Shown here: positions 15,918-24,730 of the stretch, piece by piece
How positions within the stretch are numbered: the stretch's first letter is position 1
Layout: every line of letters begins with the position of its first letter
Source: Aggregatilineales bacterium
Lineage (GTDB): Bacteria > Chloroflexota > Anaerolineae > Aggregatilineales > Phototrophicaceae
Direction: 5' to 3'
Assembly (NCBI GenBank): GCA_029975765.1
Contig: JARKOK010000332.1
Span: 1 to 35,245, forward strand
Length of the DNA stretch: 35,245 nt
The notes under the pieces: generated by a model
Databases searched by the model: none
The model's input: only the letters and a program-made list of their open reading frames with translations
Told to the model about the DNA's origin: nothing
Made by a program: the position numbers and the translations under genes

Positions 15918-17651
15918 ATGTCGAAGAAATTGTTGTTGGTTTTTGTGGTGCTGGCGCTCGCATTGAGCTTCAGTGTCACGCTGGCGCAGGACTCGGTTCC
16001 GCGTGGTGGTATTGTCACGATTAATGAGTCCCCCCAGGGCAACTGGGCCGGCCCGAACTTCAACCCCTACGCGCCTCAGCCGCGTAATGGCACGCTCCCG
16101 TTCATTTATGAAACCCTGATCGTTTTCAATCCGGCAGATGGCGGTCTTCCGACCTACTGGCTGGCGACCGACGCGCAGTACAGCGAAGATCTGCTGTCGC
16201 TGACCATGCCGCTGCGCCAGGGCGTGAAGTGGAGTGATGGTGAAGACTTCACGGCGGATGACGTGGTCTTCAGCATGAATCTGGTGAAGGAATTCCCGTC
16301 GCTGGATATCGGCGGTATCTGGAACGGCGCGTACATTGACAGCGTGGAAAAGGTTGATGATTACACTGTCAAGTTCAATCTGAAACAGGTGTTCACCCAG
16401 GCTGATACGCTGATCGGCGGTTTCCGTCCGGTGCCGGAACACGTCTGGTCGCAGATTGAAGACCCGGTGGCCTTCCTGAACGAAAAACCCGTGGCGACCG
16501 GTCCCTTCACTGAAGTGACGGATTTCAGCGAAACCGTTTACACGATTTGCCGTAATCCATACTACTGGGGTAAAGACGCCAACGGTGAACAGCTGCCGTA
16601 TCTTGACTGCGTGCGTTATCCGGCGTACTCCGGCAATGACGCGGTCAATAATGCGCTTATCGCCGGCCAGCTGGACTGGGCAGGCAACTTCATCCCTGAG
16701 ATCGAATCCACCTTCGTGGCGAAGGATCCGGAAAACTATGGGTTCTTCTTCTGGCCGGATGGCGCGCCGCCCGTGTCGCTGTATCTGAACAACACCAAGG
16801 CGCCCTTCAGCGATCTGAAGTTCCGTATGGCGTTGAGCGCCGCGATTGATTACGAAAATCTCGTTTCAATCGTCTATGGTTCGCCGGTGTATTCGGCCCC
16901 CTACAACCCGACCGGTCTGGCGCCTGTTCGTTATGCCGACTGGCTGAGCCAGGAAGCTATTGACACCGCCAATTCGATGGGGCTGGGCAAGTATGATCCC
17001 GAAGCGGCCAAGGCGCTGCTGGATGAGGCCGGGTATGTCGTCGGCAGTGATGGCTTCCGCACGATGCCGGATGGCTCACCCATGAGCTTCAAGATTCAGA
17101 CGGTTAACGGCTGGACGGACTGGACGAATGCCGCGCAGTATATGGCGCAGAACTTCCAGGACATCGGCCTGAATGCCTCCATTGAGACACCGGAATTCGG
17201 TGCGTGGTTCAGCGCCCTCCAGACGGCGACCTATGATGCCTCGATGGGCTGGTCGGGCTACAACCGCACCCCGTGGGACTACTACCGCAACATTTTCGAC
17301 AGCTCCCTGGTGACCCCCGGTGGCGACGCCAATACGACTGTCGCGAATGGCACGTCGTGGGCACGCTGGTTCAGCGATGAAACCGACCAACTGCTGCAGG
17401 CGTTCACTCAGACCGCTGACCTGGACGAGCAGAAGGAAATCATCAACCAACTGCAACTGGTCTTCGTGCAGAACGTCCCGCTGATCCCGGTGTTCGCCAA
17501 TGCCCAGTGGTACGAGTGGAACGAAACCCGCATTGTCGGTTTCCCGAAAGCGGACGACTACTATGCGCAGGGCAGCCCGTGGAATGCTCCTGGTGCGCTG
17601 CTGACTGTTCTCCGCCTGCACTGCCGTGACAACTCGAGCTGCGGACAGTAA
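15918..17651 (+). CDS. ABC importer substrate-binding protein, family 5 (Opp/Dpp type)
   Basis: 577 residues. The signal peptide MSKKLLLVFVVLALALSFS is followed by a probable cleavage after TLA (about residue 24); there is no lipobox cysteine. The mature part has the three-lobed SBP_bac_5 pattern, including LRQGVKWSDGEDFTADDVVFS (about 103-123) and the C-terminal PLIPVFANAQWYEWN. The family binds peptides, nickel or oligosaccharides; in Thermotoga several members bind beta-linked oligosaccharides. The neighbouring GH38 enzyme and LacI regulator favour a sugar ligand. The ATG at 15918 follows AAAGGAGA; the frame is open to 15897 but those residues are not signal-like. A TATACT at 15875 may provide an extra promoter. 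A terminator-like hairpin follows the gene. Confidence 0.88.
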   Translation: MSKKLLLVFVVLALALSFSVTLAQDSVPRGGIVTINESPQGNWAGPNFNPYAPQPRNGTLPFIYETLIVFNPADGGLPTYWLATDAQYSEDLLSLTMPLRQGVKWSDGEDFTADDVVFSMNLVKEFPSLDIGGIWNGAYIDSVEKVDDYTVKFNLKQVFTQADTLIGGFRPVPEHVWSQIEDPVAFLNEKPVATGPFTEVTDFSETVYTICRNPYYWGKDANGEQLPYLDCVRYPAYSGNDAVNNALIAGQLDWAGNFIPEIESTFVAKDPENYGFFFWPDGAPPVSLYLNNTKAPFSDLKFRMALSAAIDYENLVSIVYGSPVYSAPYNPTGLAPVRYADWLSQEAIDTANSMGLGKYDPEAAKALLDEAGYVVGSDGFRTMPDGSPMSFKIQTVNGWTDWTNAAQYMAQNFQDIGLNASIETPEFGAWFSALQTATYDASMGWSGYNRTPWDYYRNIFDSSLVTPGGDANTTVANGTSWARWFSDETDQLLQAFTQTADLDEQKEIINQLQLVFVQNVPLIPVFANAQWYEWNETRIVGFPKADDYYAQGSPWNAPGALLTVLRLHCRDNSSCGQ

Positions 17652-17706
17652 TAAGCTCCGTTGGACTTGCAGGTCAGTTGTTAAGCTGATGTAGAAAGAC
17701 GTTCGT

Positions 17707-17735
17707 GGGCTGGTGGCTATCCCGCCAGCCCTTTT
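17707..17735 (+). terminator. Intra-operon attenuating hairpin after the binding-protein gene
   Basis: GGGCTGGTGG / CCCGCCAGCC-type stem of 10 bp (one G-T), 5-base loop, followed by TTTTC. It separates the binding-protein gene from the first permease. Such elements commonly let the binding protein be made in excess over the membrane parts. Confidence 0.7.
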
Positions 17736-17753
17736 CATCAAGAGGACAGCTCT

Positions 17754-18728
17754 ATGCGTTTTTTACTCCGGCGCGGCATTTTTTATCTGGTCGCAGCCTT
17801 CGCAGCCATCTCACTGAATTTCTTCATTCCCCGGTTGATGCCGGGTGACCCGGCGAGCATCATCTTTGCTCAATTTCAGGGGCGGCTTGATCCGCGCGCG
17901 ATGGAATCGCTGCGAGCCAGTTTTGGTTTTGTGGAAGGACCCCTGCACGAACAATATCTGACCTACCTGCAAAACCTGTTTTCGGGAAATCTCGGTATCT
18001 CGGTATCGCGTTTTCCCCAGCCTGTCGGCTCGGTGATCTCATCCGGTATCGGCTGGACGCTGCGGTTGGTCGGGGTGGCGACGATGATCGCTTTTGGAAT
18101 CGGTATGCTGTTAGGGATTCTGGCCGCCTGGCGGCGCGGGCGGTTTTTAGACTCCAGCGTTCTACCTTTTTTCAGCATCATTGGCGCGTTTCCCTTTTTC
18201 TTTGTGGCATTGTTGATGCTGTATATCTTTGCGATGAACCTCGGTTGGTTCCCGCTTGGACATGCTTATGATATTAATCTGACCACTGACTGGAGTTCCT
18301 GGACATTTATTCAGAGCGTTCTGACTCATTCCCTGCTGCCGGCACTCACCATTGTGCTCACAACGATTGGCGGCTGGATGCTGGGAATGCGGAACAATAT
18401 GATCGGCGTTCTGTCCCAGGATTATATAGTTATGGCGCAGGCGAAGGGGCTGTCAGAGCAGCGCGTGGTCTTTAATTATGCTGCCCGAAATGCTATTCTG
18501 CCCAGCCTGACCGGTTTTGCGATGAACCTGGGCTTTATCCTGGGTGGTTCACTGCTGGTGGAGATTGTATTTTCTTATCCAGGTACAGGTTTTCTACTGC
18601 TGTCGGCGGTCAACCAGCGCGATTATCCGCTGATGCAGGGCATCTTTTTAATGATTACCCTGGCTGTGCTGGTTGCTAACTTTATCGTTGATATTTTCTA
18701 TGTCGCGCTTGACCCGCGGGCGCGCTAG
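17754..18728 (+). CDS. ABC importer permease, DppB/OppB type
   Basis: 324 residues with about six transmembrane helices, the first at 9-27. The N-terminal LMPGDPA and the EAA-type cytoplasmic loop AKGLSEQRVVFNYAARNA (about 234-251), which docks to the ATPase, identify the first permease of a peptide/oligosaccharide importer. The C-terminus ends in the usual VDIFYVALDPRAR. The ATG at 17754 follows AGAGGACAGC. The next permease begins 33 bases after the stop, so they are one transcript. Confidence 0.92.
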   Translation: MRFLLRRGIFYLVAAFAAISLNFFIPRLMPGDPASIIFAQFQGRLDPRAMESLRASFGFVEGPLHEQYLTYLQNLFSGNLGISVSRFPQPVGSVISSGIGWTLRLVGVATMIAFGIGMLLGILAAWRRGRFLDSSVLPFFSIIGAFPFFFVALLMLYIFAMNLGWFPLGHAYDINLTTDWSSWTFIQSVLTHSLLPALTIVLTTIGGWMLGMRNNMIGVLSQDYIVMAQAKGLSEQRVVFNYAARNAILPSLTGFAMNLGFILGGSLLVEIVFSYPGTGFLLLSAVNQRDYPLMQGIFLMITLAVLVANFIVDIFYVALDPRAR

Positions 18729-18761
18729 AGGCCGTTCGAATAAAAAATTGGAGCTAACCTG

Positions 18762-19700
18762 ATGGAAACCAGCACCCCAATAAATTCTTCGACGACCATT
18801 GCGCATCCACGGCGCAGGGGTTTTGTCGCTCGTTTACACCTGCCGGACTGGCTGGCGACGATTTTGTACAATCGAAAAGCCGTCATCGGTATCAGCATTT
18901 TACTGTTTTTCGTGGTGATGGCCGTGTTCGCGCCGCAGATCAGCGGTACGATGCAGCCCAATCGTTTCGTAGCCCGGTCTCATATGAAACCCTTCGAAAC
19001 GATGAATGGCAAAACCTATTATCTGGGCACGACCAAGCAGGGCCAGGATATGCTGGCTCAGGTGGCCTGGGGCGCACGCACCACGCTGACGGTTGGCTTT
19101 CTTACCGGTACGGTCATTATCACCATCGCCATTATCGTCGGTCTGACGGCAGGATATCTGGGCGGGTGGATTGACGAAACGCTGTCTCTGCTCATCAATG
19201 TCATCTTAATATTACCCGGTTTACCGCTCATTATCGTACTGGCATCCGTTATTGACCGCCCCGGACCGGTAACCATTATTACCGTACTGAGCCTGACCAG
19301 TTGGGCCTACGGGGCGCGCGTGCTGCGGTCGCAGACTTTATCCCTGCGAAACAGCGAATTTGTGGCGGCGGCGCGGATTTCTGGCGAACCGCTCTGGCGC
19401 ATTGTTCTGTTTGAGATTCTGCCCAATATGATTTCGCTGGTTGTTTCGGCCTGGATCGGCGCCGTATTGTATGCTGTTCTGACTGAGGCCGGTCTGTCCT
19501 TCATTGGTTTGGGCGATGCCAATACTGTGTCGTGGGGCACAATTCTCTACTGGGCACAACAGAATCAAGCCTTGCTCGTGGGAGCGTGGTGGACGTTCAT
19601 TATTCCGGGCGGATGTATTGCTCTGGTGGGTCTCAGCCTGACTCTCATTAACTACGCCATTGACGAAATCACCAATCCGCGTTTGCAAGGAGAGAAATAA
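18762..19700 (+). CDS. ABC importer permease, DppC/OppC type
   Basis: 312 residues. A polar N-terminus (1-40) leads into the first helix (about 43-60), a periplasmic loop containing YYLGTTKQGQDMLAQV (the conserved GTDxxGRD-like region), and five further helices. The EAA loop VAAARISGEPLWRIVLFEIL (about 202-221) is the ATPase contact. It pairs with the upstream permease. The stop overlaps the next ATG (TAATG), so translation of the ATPase subunit is coupled. Confidence 0.92.
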   Translation: METSTPINSSTTIAHPRRRGFVARLHLPDWLATILYNRKAVIGISILLFFVVMAVFAPQISGTMQPNRFVARSHMKPFETMNGKTYYLGTTKQGQDMLAQVAWGARTTLTVGFLTGTVIITIAIIVGLTAGYLGGWIDETLSLLINVILILPGLPLIIVLASVIDRPGPVTIITVLSLTSWAYGARVLRSQTLSLRNSEFVAAARISGEPLWRIVLFEILPNMISLVVSAWIGAVLYAVLTEAGLSFIGLGDANTVSWGTILYWAQQNQALLVGAWWTFIIPGGCIALVGLSLTLINYAIDEITNPRLQGEK

Positions 19701-20725
19701 TGTTCTCGGTGATGCCCAAAACCGAAGCGAAATACAAACAAAAGCCAGACGAACCGCTGTTGAGCGTTCAGGAGCTGGAAGTTGAGTACGTCACCAAACG
19801 CGGCAGGGTACGGGCGGCAGATCGGGTGTCGTTTGACATCTACCCGAATGAGGTGTTCGGTCTGGCCGGGGAGTCTGGCTGTGGCAAATCTACCATCGCC
19901 CATGCCGTCACCCGCATTCTGCGTCCACCGGCGTATATTGTTGGTGGCCGGATTATGATGCAGGGTATGGATATTCTCCAGATGAATGATGATAACCTGC
20001 GCGGTTTCCGGTGGGAACATATGTCTATCGTGTTCCAGAGCGCCATGAACGCGCTTAACCCGGTTATCAGTGTTGGTATGCAAATTATTGACGCGATCCA
20101 GGCGCATACCGATATGAGCAAGAAGGATGCGCGGGAGAGAGCGAAAGAACTGCTGAATACGGTCGGGATTGACCCGGAGCGGGTGGACAGCTACCCGCAC
20201 CAGTTAAGCGGCGGGATGCGGCAGCGTGCCGTCATTGCGATTGCGCTGGCACTGAACCCGGAACTCATCATCATGGACGAGCCGACAACGGCGCTGGATG
20301 TGGTGGTGCAGAAGCAGATTATGAAAGAAATCCGCCAGTTGAAGGAGAAATTCGGCTTTTCGATTTTGTTCATCACGCATGATCTATCGCTGCTGGTAGA
20401 ATTTTCTGACCGGATTGGCATCATGTATGCAGGGGAACTGGTGGAAGTCGCGCCGTCGCGGCAGATTTTCACGGAGTCTCGGCATCCGTATACCTACCGG
20501 CTGATGAACTCGTTCCCAACGGTGAGTGGGCCGCGCCAGAAATTGGTCGGTATTCCCGGTTCGCCGCCCGATCTGGTTACACCCCCGCCCGGCTGCCGCT
20601 TTCACCCCCGCTGTGATGTGGCGCTGGCCGGTCGCTGCCAGGAAGTCAATCCGCCGCTGATTCAAGTTGGAGACAGACATTACGCCGCCTGCCATCTGGT
20701 GGATGAGAAGGTGATTCATGGTTAG
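19700..20725 (+). CDS. ABC importer ATPase, OppD/DppD type
   Basis: 341 residues. Walker A GESGCGKST (about 56-64), signature LSGGMRQR (about 171-178), Walker B ELIIMDEPTTALD (about 190-202) and switch histidine ITHDLS are all present, so it should be active. The C-terminal oligopeptide-transporter domain has the Cys cluster GCRFHPRCDVALAGRC...AACH found in this family. It overlaps the following ATPase gene by eight bases. The two ATPases form a heterodimer on the DppB/DppC permeases. Confidence 0.93.
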   Translation: MFSVMPKTEAKYKQKPDEPLLSVQELEVEYVTKRGRVRAADRVSFDIYPNEVFGLAGESGCGKSTIAHAVTRILRPPAYIVGGRIMMQGMDILQMNDDNLRGFRWEHMSIVFQSAMNALNPVISVGMQIIDAIQAHTDMSKKDARERAKELLNTVGIDPERVDSYPHQLSGGMRQRAVIAIALALNPELIIMDEPTTALDVVVQKQIMKEIRQLKEKFGFSILFITHDLSLLVEFSDRIGIMYAGELVEVAPSRQIFTESRHPYTYRLMNSFPTVSGPRQKLVGIPGSPPDLVTPPPGCRFHPRCDVALAGRCQEVNPPLIQVGDRHYAACHLVDEKVIHG

Positions 20726-21704
20726 TAATCTTACACAGCAGCCCATCCTGGAAGCCCGCGACCTGACAATGCACTTTCATACCGGGGGCGCCATTTCGCG
20801 TAAGGTCGTTAAAGCGGTGCAGGGCGCGAATGTTAAACTGTACCCTGGCCGTGTGACGGCTCTGGTAGGCGAAAGCGGCAGTGGAAAAAGCACGATCATT
20901 CGAATGCTGGCGCGGTTATTTAAACCGACGGGCGGGCACATCTATTTTAAAGGTCAGGACGTGCTGGAACATCGTGGCCGCGCCGCGATGCTGAACTATC
21001 GCAGCCGCGTGCAGATGATCTTTCAGGACCCCTTTAGCTCGTTAAATCCGGTACATAAGGTGCGGTATCATCTGGAACGACCTTTAAAGATTCACGGCAG
21101 AGCCGGGAATCGGGCGGCGCTCAACGATCAGATAGATGTGCTGCTCAAGCGTGTGTCGCTGACACCGACCGAGGAATTCGCCAACAAATTTCCCCATCAA
21201 CTGAGCGGCGGACAGCGGCAGCGGGTGGCGATTGCGCGGGCGCTGGCGGTGCAACCGGAAGTTATTCTGGCGGATGAACCGGTGTCCATGCTGGATGTGT
21301 CTATTCGTATGGGTGTGCTGAACCTGATGGCTGTGCTGCGCGATGAACAGAATATCGCCTTCCTGTATGTGACGCATGATATCGCGAGCGCGCGTTACTT
21401 CGCCGACGATACGCTGGTGATGTACGCCGGATATATTGTTGAAGGGGCTGGCAGCGAGGAATTAATTCAGGAACCGAAACATCCGTACACGCAGCTTCTT
21501 CTGTCGGCTGTTCCCGATCCGGCGCGCGGCCTGCGGACGGCGGAAATGGAAGTCGTGGGCGAGATTCCCAGTCTGACTAGCCTGGGTGCGGGCTGCCCGT
21601 TTGCCAACCGCTGCCCGAAGGTGATGGATCAGTGCCGGCAGACGATGCCTCCGGTTACGGAACTGTCGCCGACGCGATGGGTACGTTGCTATTTATACGA
21701 TTAG
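20718..21704 (+). CDS. ABC importer ATPase, OppF/DppF type
   Basis: 328 residues. Walker A GESGSGKST (about 52-60), signature LSGGQRQR (about 163-170), Walker B VILADEPVSMLD (about 182-193) and the switch motif VTHDIA are intact. Its C-terminal Cys cluster GCPFANRCPKVMDQC matches the OppF pattern. It starts within the end of the OppD-like gene, completing the five-gene importer. A strong hairpin follows after 23 bases. Confidence 0.93.
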   Translation: MVSNLTQQPILEARDLTMHFHTGGAISRKVVKAVQGANVKLYPGRVTALVGESGSGKSTIIRMLARLFKPTGGHIYFKGQDVLEHRGRAAMLNYRSRVQMIFQDPFSSLNPVHKVRYHLERPLKIHGRAGNRAALNDQIDVLLKRVSLTPTEEFANKFPHQLSGGQRQRVAIARALAVQPEVILADEPVSMLDVSIRMGVLNLMAVLRDEQNIAFLYVTHDIASARYFADDTLVMYAGYIVEGAGSEELIQEPKHPYTQLLLSAVPDPARGLRTAEMEVVGEIPSLTSLGAGCPFANRCPKVMDQCRQTMPPVTELSPTRWVRCYLYD

Positions 21705-21727
21705 AGGCGATCTGGCTGGTCTGGAAT

Positions 21728-21757
21728 AGTGCGGATATGCAGTGTCATATCCGTACT
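21728..21757. terminator. Hairpin between the convergent importer and beta-propeller genes
   Basis: AGTGCGGATATG / CATATCCGTACT forms a 12-bp stem (one G-T) with a 6-base loop. It is followed by GCCTGTTTAT, so the T-run is poor, but the place, seven bases before the convergent stop at 21764, suits a bidirectional terminator. Confidence 0.6.
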
Positions 21758-21763
21758 GCCTGT

Positions 21764-22636
21764 TTATGGTGACCAGACGGGCGATTGATTGTTTCCGGCG
21801 GTGGCAACTGGGCGAAGCTGCGAACCGTTTACATGCATGATGTAAAGACGGGATTTCGCGCCGGTAAGCGCCTCAAAGATGACCTGCTGACCATCCGGTG
21901 ACCAACGGGGAGGCTGCGTCAATGCGATGTTTGTCGTGAACGGTTGTATGCAGTCTGTCAGATTGGCGGCGGCGCAGCCAGTGTCCAGTACATGCACCCC
22001 GTTCCGTGTCGAAACGTAAGCGATGGAGTGGCCGTCCGGCAGCCAGACTGGCCCCCATTCGTGATCACGGCTGTTGGTCAGGTTGATCTGTCGGGGACTG
22101 TCGAGCGCAGCCAGATAGATGTCAGCATGGAGACGGCTGCCCTGATTAAAGTAATAAACGATATGCTGACTGTCGGGTGACCATTCCGCACCAAAGCCGG
22201 TAGCTACGTAACGAACGGCACTGCCGTCGGGCTGCATGACGTATATCCCGTTGAAATCGCGCATGAATAACAAGAGGCGGCCATCAGGCGACCAGCGAGG
22301 CCGCCAGTCTCGATGGGTGACGGTGATACGGGTGAGATCGCGGTTATCAGTACGGATTCGATAAATGTCATCACCCCCGGCGCGGTTCGAATGAAAGACA
22401 ATCTCGCTGCCGTCGGGTGACCAAGATGGTGCGCGGTCATCGTCCGGGCTGCGCGTGAGGTTAACCGCCAGTGCGGTACGCGCGTCCAGCAGGTAAATTT
22501 CCCAGTTGCCGTCGCGGTCGGTTTCAAACGCGATCCGCCCGGCGTTCAGGCTGGGGGCGATCAACCGCGCGGCGGCCAGCAGCGGCAGCAGTGCCAGGTA
22601 GATGACCACCATCAGGCCAAGAATCCATTTTCCCAT
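21764..22636 (-). CDS. Membrane-anchored PD40/TolB-like beta-propeller protein
   Basis: 290 residues. A single N-terminal membrane anchor (WILGLMVVIYLALLPLLAAA, about 3-22) is followed by about six repeats of the WD40-like PD40 type, seen as recurring W-S-P-D-G (PSWSPDGSEIVF, PRWSPDGRLLLF, AEWSPDSQHIVYY, PVWLPDGHSIAYV, PRWSPDGQQVIFE, PVWSP). The propeller would lie outside the membrane and probably binds a protein or glycan; no enzyme motif is seen. I use the ATG at 22636 behind GAGGTT, because the 44 residues upstream in frame are not conserved in character and precede the membrane anchor. It stands between the importer and the pentose operon, with no evident functional tie. Confidence 0.8.
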   Translation of the reverse strand: MGKWILGLMVVIYLALLPLLAAARLIAPSLNAGRIAFETDRDGNWEIYLLDARTALAVNLTRSPDDDRAPSWSPDGSEIVFHSNRAGGDDIYRIRTDNRDLTRITVTHRDWRPRWSPDGRLLLFMRDFNGIYVMQPDGSAVRYVATGFGAEWSPDSQHIVYYFNQGSRLHADIYLAALDSPRQINLTNSRDHEWGPVWLPDGHSIAYVSTRNGVHVLDTGCAAANLTDCIQPFTTNIALTQPPRWSPDGQQVIFEALTGAKSRLYIMHVNGSQLRPVATAGNNQSPVWSP

Positions 22637-22765
22637 AACCTCAGCCCGTGCGCTCCCCCATGCAGTACGCGTATCGAAAACTCCCGCAACATCCCATTTC
22701 TGAGTGTAACAGAACCTCGAAGGTGATACATGAGTGCTGGCTAAAGGGTGAATAATGACGAGTGG

Positions 22766-22780
22766 CATGGTGAAACCATG
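22766..22780. promoter_or_regulatory. Candidate operator upstream of the pentose operon
   Basis: CATGGT-GAA-ACCATG is a 15-bp perfect inverted repeat ending 11 bases before the -35 box of the xylulokinase promoter, a typical place for a regulator. No regulator gene is adjacent. Confidence 0.35.
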
Positions 22781-22791
22781 ATGTCACCCGT

Positions 22792-22819
22792 TTGACAGAT
22801 TGGGCATGTAAGCTAAACT
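22792..22819 (+). promoter_or_regulatory. Pentose operon promoter
   Basis: A perfect TTGACA (22792-22797), a 16-base spacer and TAAACT (22814-22819). The predicted start is near 22826, about 36 bases before the xylB ATG. Confidence 0.6.
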
Positions 22820-22861
22820 CAACAATGAAATACACCCTTCTTTGGCTTTGTGAGGAAAAAT

Positions 22862-24358
22862 ATGTCGCCCTATTTCATCGGTATTGACGTAAGCACAACC
22901 GCGTCAAAGGCGCTGGTGATTGACGAACAGGGATCGGTGATCGTTACACGCAGCCAGCCGCACGCGCTGTCCACGCCACGTCCGCTGTGGTCAGAGCAAG
23001 ACCCGGAGGACTGGTGGCGCGCTTCCAGTCAGGCGCTGCGCGAAGTGCTGGAAGTTGTCCCGGCGGAGCAGATTACCGCGATCGGGTTGACGGGGCAGAT
23101 GCACGGCCTGACAACGCTCGATGCGGCTGGCCGCCCGCTGCGCCCGGCCATCTTATGGAACGACCAGCGCAGCGGCCCGCAGTGTGAGGCGATTACCAAA
23201 AAGGTTGGTGAGAAACGGCTGTACCAGATCATCGGCAGTATTTTGCCGCCGGGTTTCACGGCGCCCAAACTGGTGTGGCTGCGCGAAAATGAGCCGGAAA
23301 TATATCGCCAGATCGCGCGGGTGCTGCTGCCGAAAGACTACGTGCGCTACAAACTGAGCGGCGCTTATGTGATGGATGTGGCCGATGGTTCGGGCTTTGG
23401 CGCGATGGACATCGGCAAACGTACCTGGTCAGATGAAATGCTGGCGGCCTATGATCTCCCACGCGCGTGGCTGCCGGACCTGTGTGAATCAACCGATGTC
23501 TGCGCCTATGTCAACGAGGCGGGCGCAGCGGCTACCGGCCTGAAAGTTGGCACGCCGATTGTCGGCGGCGCGGGTGACCAGCCAGCAGGCGGCGTTGGTA
23601 ATGGAATTGTCTCGATGGGGCAGTGCAGCCTGACTGTCGGCACGTCCGGGGTGGCTTACGCCGTGAGTGACCGGTACGCGCCGGAACCGGATGGCCGTCT
23701 GCATACCTTCTGCGGTCCGATGCCGGGGACGTGGTTTCACATGGGGGTGATGTTGAGCGCGGCAGGCTGCCTGCGCTGGCTGCATGATGAATTAACGCCG
23801 GAGAGCAGCTATGACGCTCTCAACCAGCAGGCGGCGTCGGTACCGCGCGGGGCGCTGGGCTTGGTTTTCGCGCCATATCTGACTGGCGAACGACACCCAC
23901 ATCCTGATCCGCTGGCGCGTGGCGCGTTCGTCGGGCTGACGCTGCGACACGGACTGCCACATCTAACCCGCGCCGTGATGGAAGGTGTGGCCTTTGGAAT
24001 GCGCGATTTGCTGGAACTGTTACGGTCGTTGGGTGTGAACCCTTCCGAAGCGGTCGTGAGCGGCGGCGCGGCTAACAGCCCGGTGTGGCGGCAGATCATC
24101 ACGGATATTATGGGGATGCCCCTGTATACGGTCAATACCAGTGAGGGCGGCGCGTTTGGCGCGGCGATACTGGCGGCAGTCGGGGCAGGGGCGTGGCCCG
24201 ATGTGCCGTCAGCCTGCGCACACATGGTTCGCAAAGTGGATGAACTGCATCCTGAACCGGCGGGTATCCAGGATTACGAGCGGCTTTATCCCACGTTTCG
24301 CGGAGTATATCCGGCGCTGCGGTCGAGCTTTGCCGCGCTGAGCGAGTTTGAAGCGTGA
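22862..24358 (+). CDS. xylB: Xylulokinase
   Basis: 498 residues of the FGGY carbohydrate kinase family, phosphorylating D-xylulose to D-xylulose 5-phosphate for the pentose phosphate pathway. The N-terminal phosphate loop GIDVSTTASKALVID (6-20), GLTGQMHGL (typical of XylB), the catalytic Asp in GGAGDQPAGG (about 238), and the C-terminal VVSGGAANSPVWRQI are present. The ATG at 22862 follows TGAGGA; GTG at 22850 is in frame but would place the ribosome site inside the coding region. It heads a four-gene pentose/polyol unit; the next gene begins 54 bases later. Confidence 0.92.
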   Translation: MSPYFIGIDVSTTASKALVIDEQGSVIVTRSQPHALSTPRPLWSEQDPEDWWRASSQALREVLEVVPAEQITAIGLTGQMHGLTTLDAAGRPLRPAILWNDQRSGPQCEAITKKVGEKRLYQIIGSILPPGFTAPKLVWLRENEPEIYRQIARVLLPKDYVRYKLSGAYVMDVADGSGFGAMDIGKRTWSDEMLAAYDLPRAWLPDLCESTDVCAYVNEAGAAATGLKVGTPIVGGAGDQPAGGVGNGIVSMGQCSLTVGTSGVAYAVSDRYAPEPDGRLHTFCGPMPGTWFHMGVMLSAAGCLRWLHDELTPESSYDALNQQAASVPRGALGLVFAPYLTGERHPHPDPLARGAFVGLTLRHGLPHLTRAVMEGVAFGMRDLLELLRSLGVNPSEAVVSGGAANSPVWRQIITDIMGMPLYTVNTSEGGAFGAAILAAVGAGAWPDVPSACAHMVRKVDELHPEPAGIQDYERLYPTFRGVYPALRSSFAALSEFEA

Positions 24359-24412
24359 GGAGCCGTCGCGGGTCACATGAAATTGGACCCGGGCAGATGA
24401 GGAGAGGGCAGG

Positions 24413-24730
24413 ATGTTGATTACGCTGGTACATATCCATGTAAAAGCAGAATATGTGGACGCATTTATTGAGGCGTCGCTAGACAACGTGCGGAATAGCG
24501 CCCAGGAGCCGGGTATCGCCCGGTTTGACTTCATCCAGCAGACGGATGATCCAACCCGCTTCACGCTGATCGAAGTTTACTGGACGGATGATGCGCCCGC
24601 GAAACATAAAGAAACGGCGCATTATCTGCGCTGGCGTGACAAAGTGGCGGATATGATGGTCGAACCGCGTGTCGGTGTAAAATACAGCGCGATTTTCCCC
24701 GATGAGAAGCAGTGGGGGTATCCGGCGTGA
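24413..24730 (+). CDS. ABM-domain protein, LsrG-like (putative isomerase/monooxygenase)
   Basis: 105 residues of the dimeric alpha-beta ferredoxin-like ABM fold. The pattern [54 protein letters not shown] resembles E. coli LsrG, which acts on phospho-AI-2 after LsrK. No lsrK, lsrF or lsrB homologue is seen, and the partners here are pentose kinases and a polyol dehydrogenase, so a role as a sugar-phosphate or ketose isomerase is more likely than quinol oxidation. The ATG at 24413 follows GAGGAGAGGG. Its stop overlaps the next gene's GTG start. Confidence 0.75.
   Translation: MLITLVHIHVKAEYVDAFIEASLDNVRNSAQEPGIARFDFIQQTDDPTRFTLIEVYWTDDAPAKHKETAHYLRWRDKVADMMVEPRVGVKYSAIFPDEKQWGYPA

Noticed and set aside
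15801-16442. 213-codon open frame antisense to the binding-protein start
   Set aside because: Runs through the lacI end, the intergenic promoter and the signal peptide of a well supported gene.
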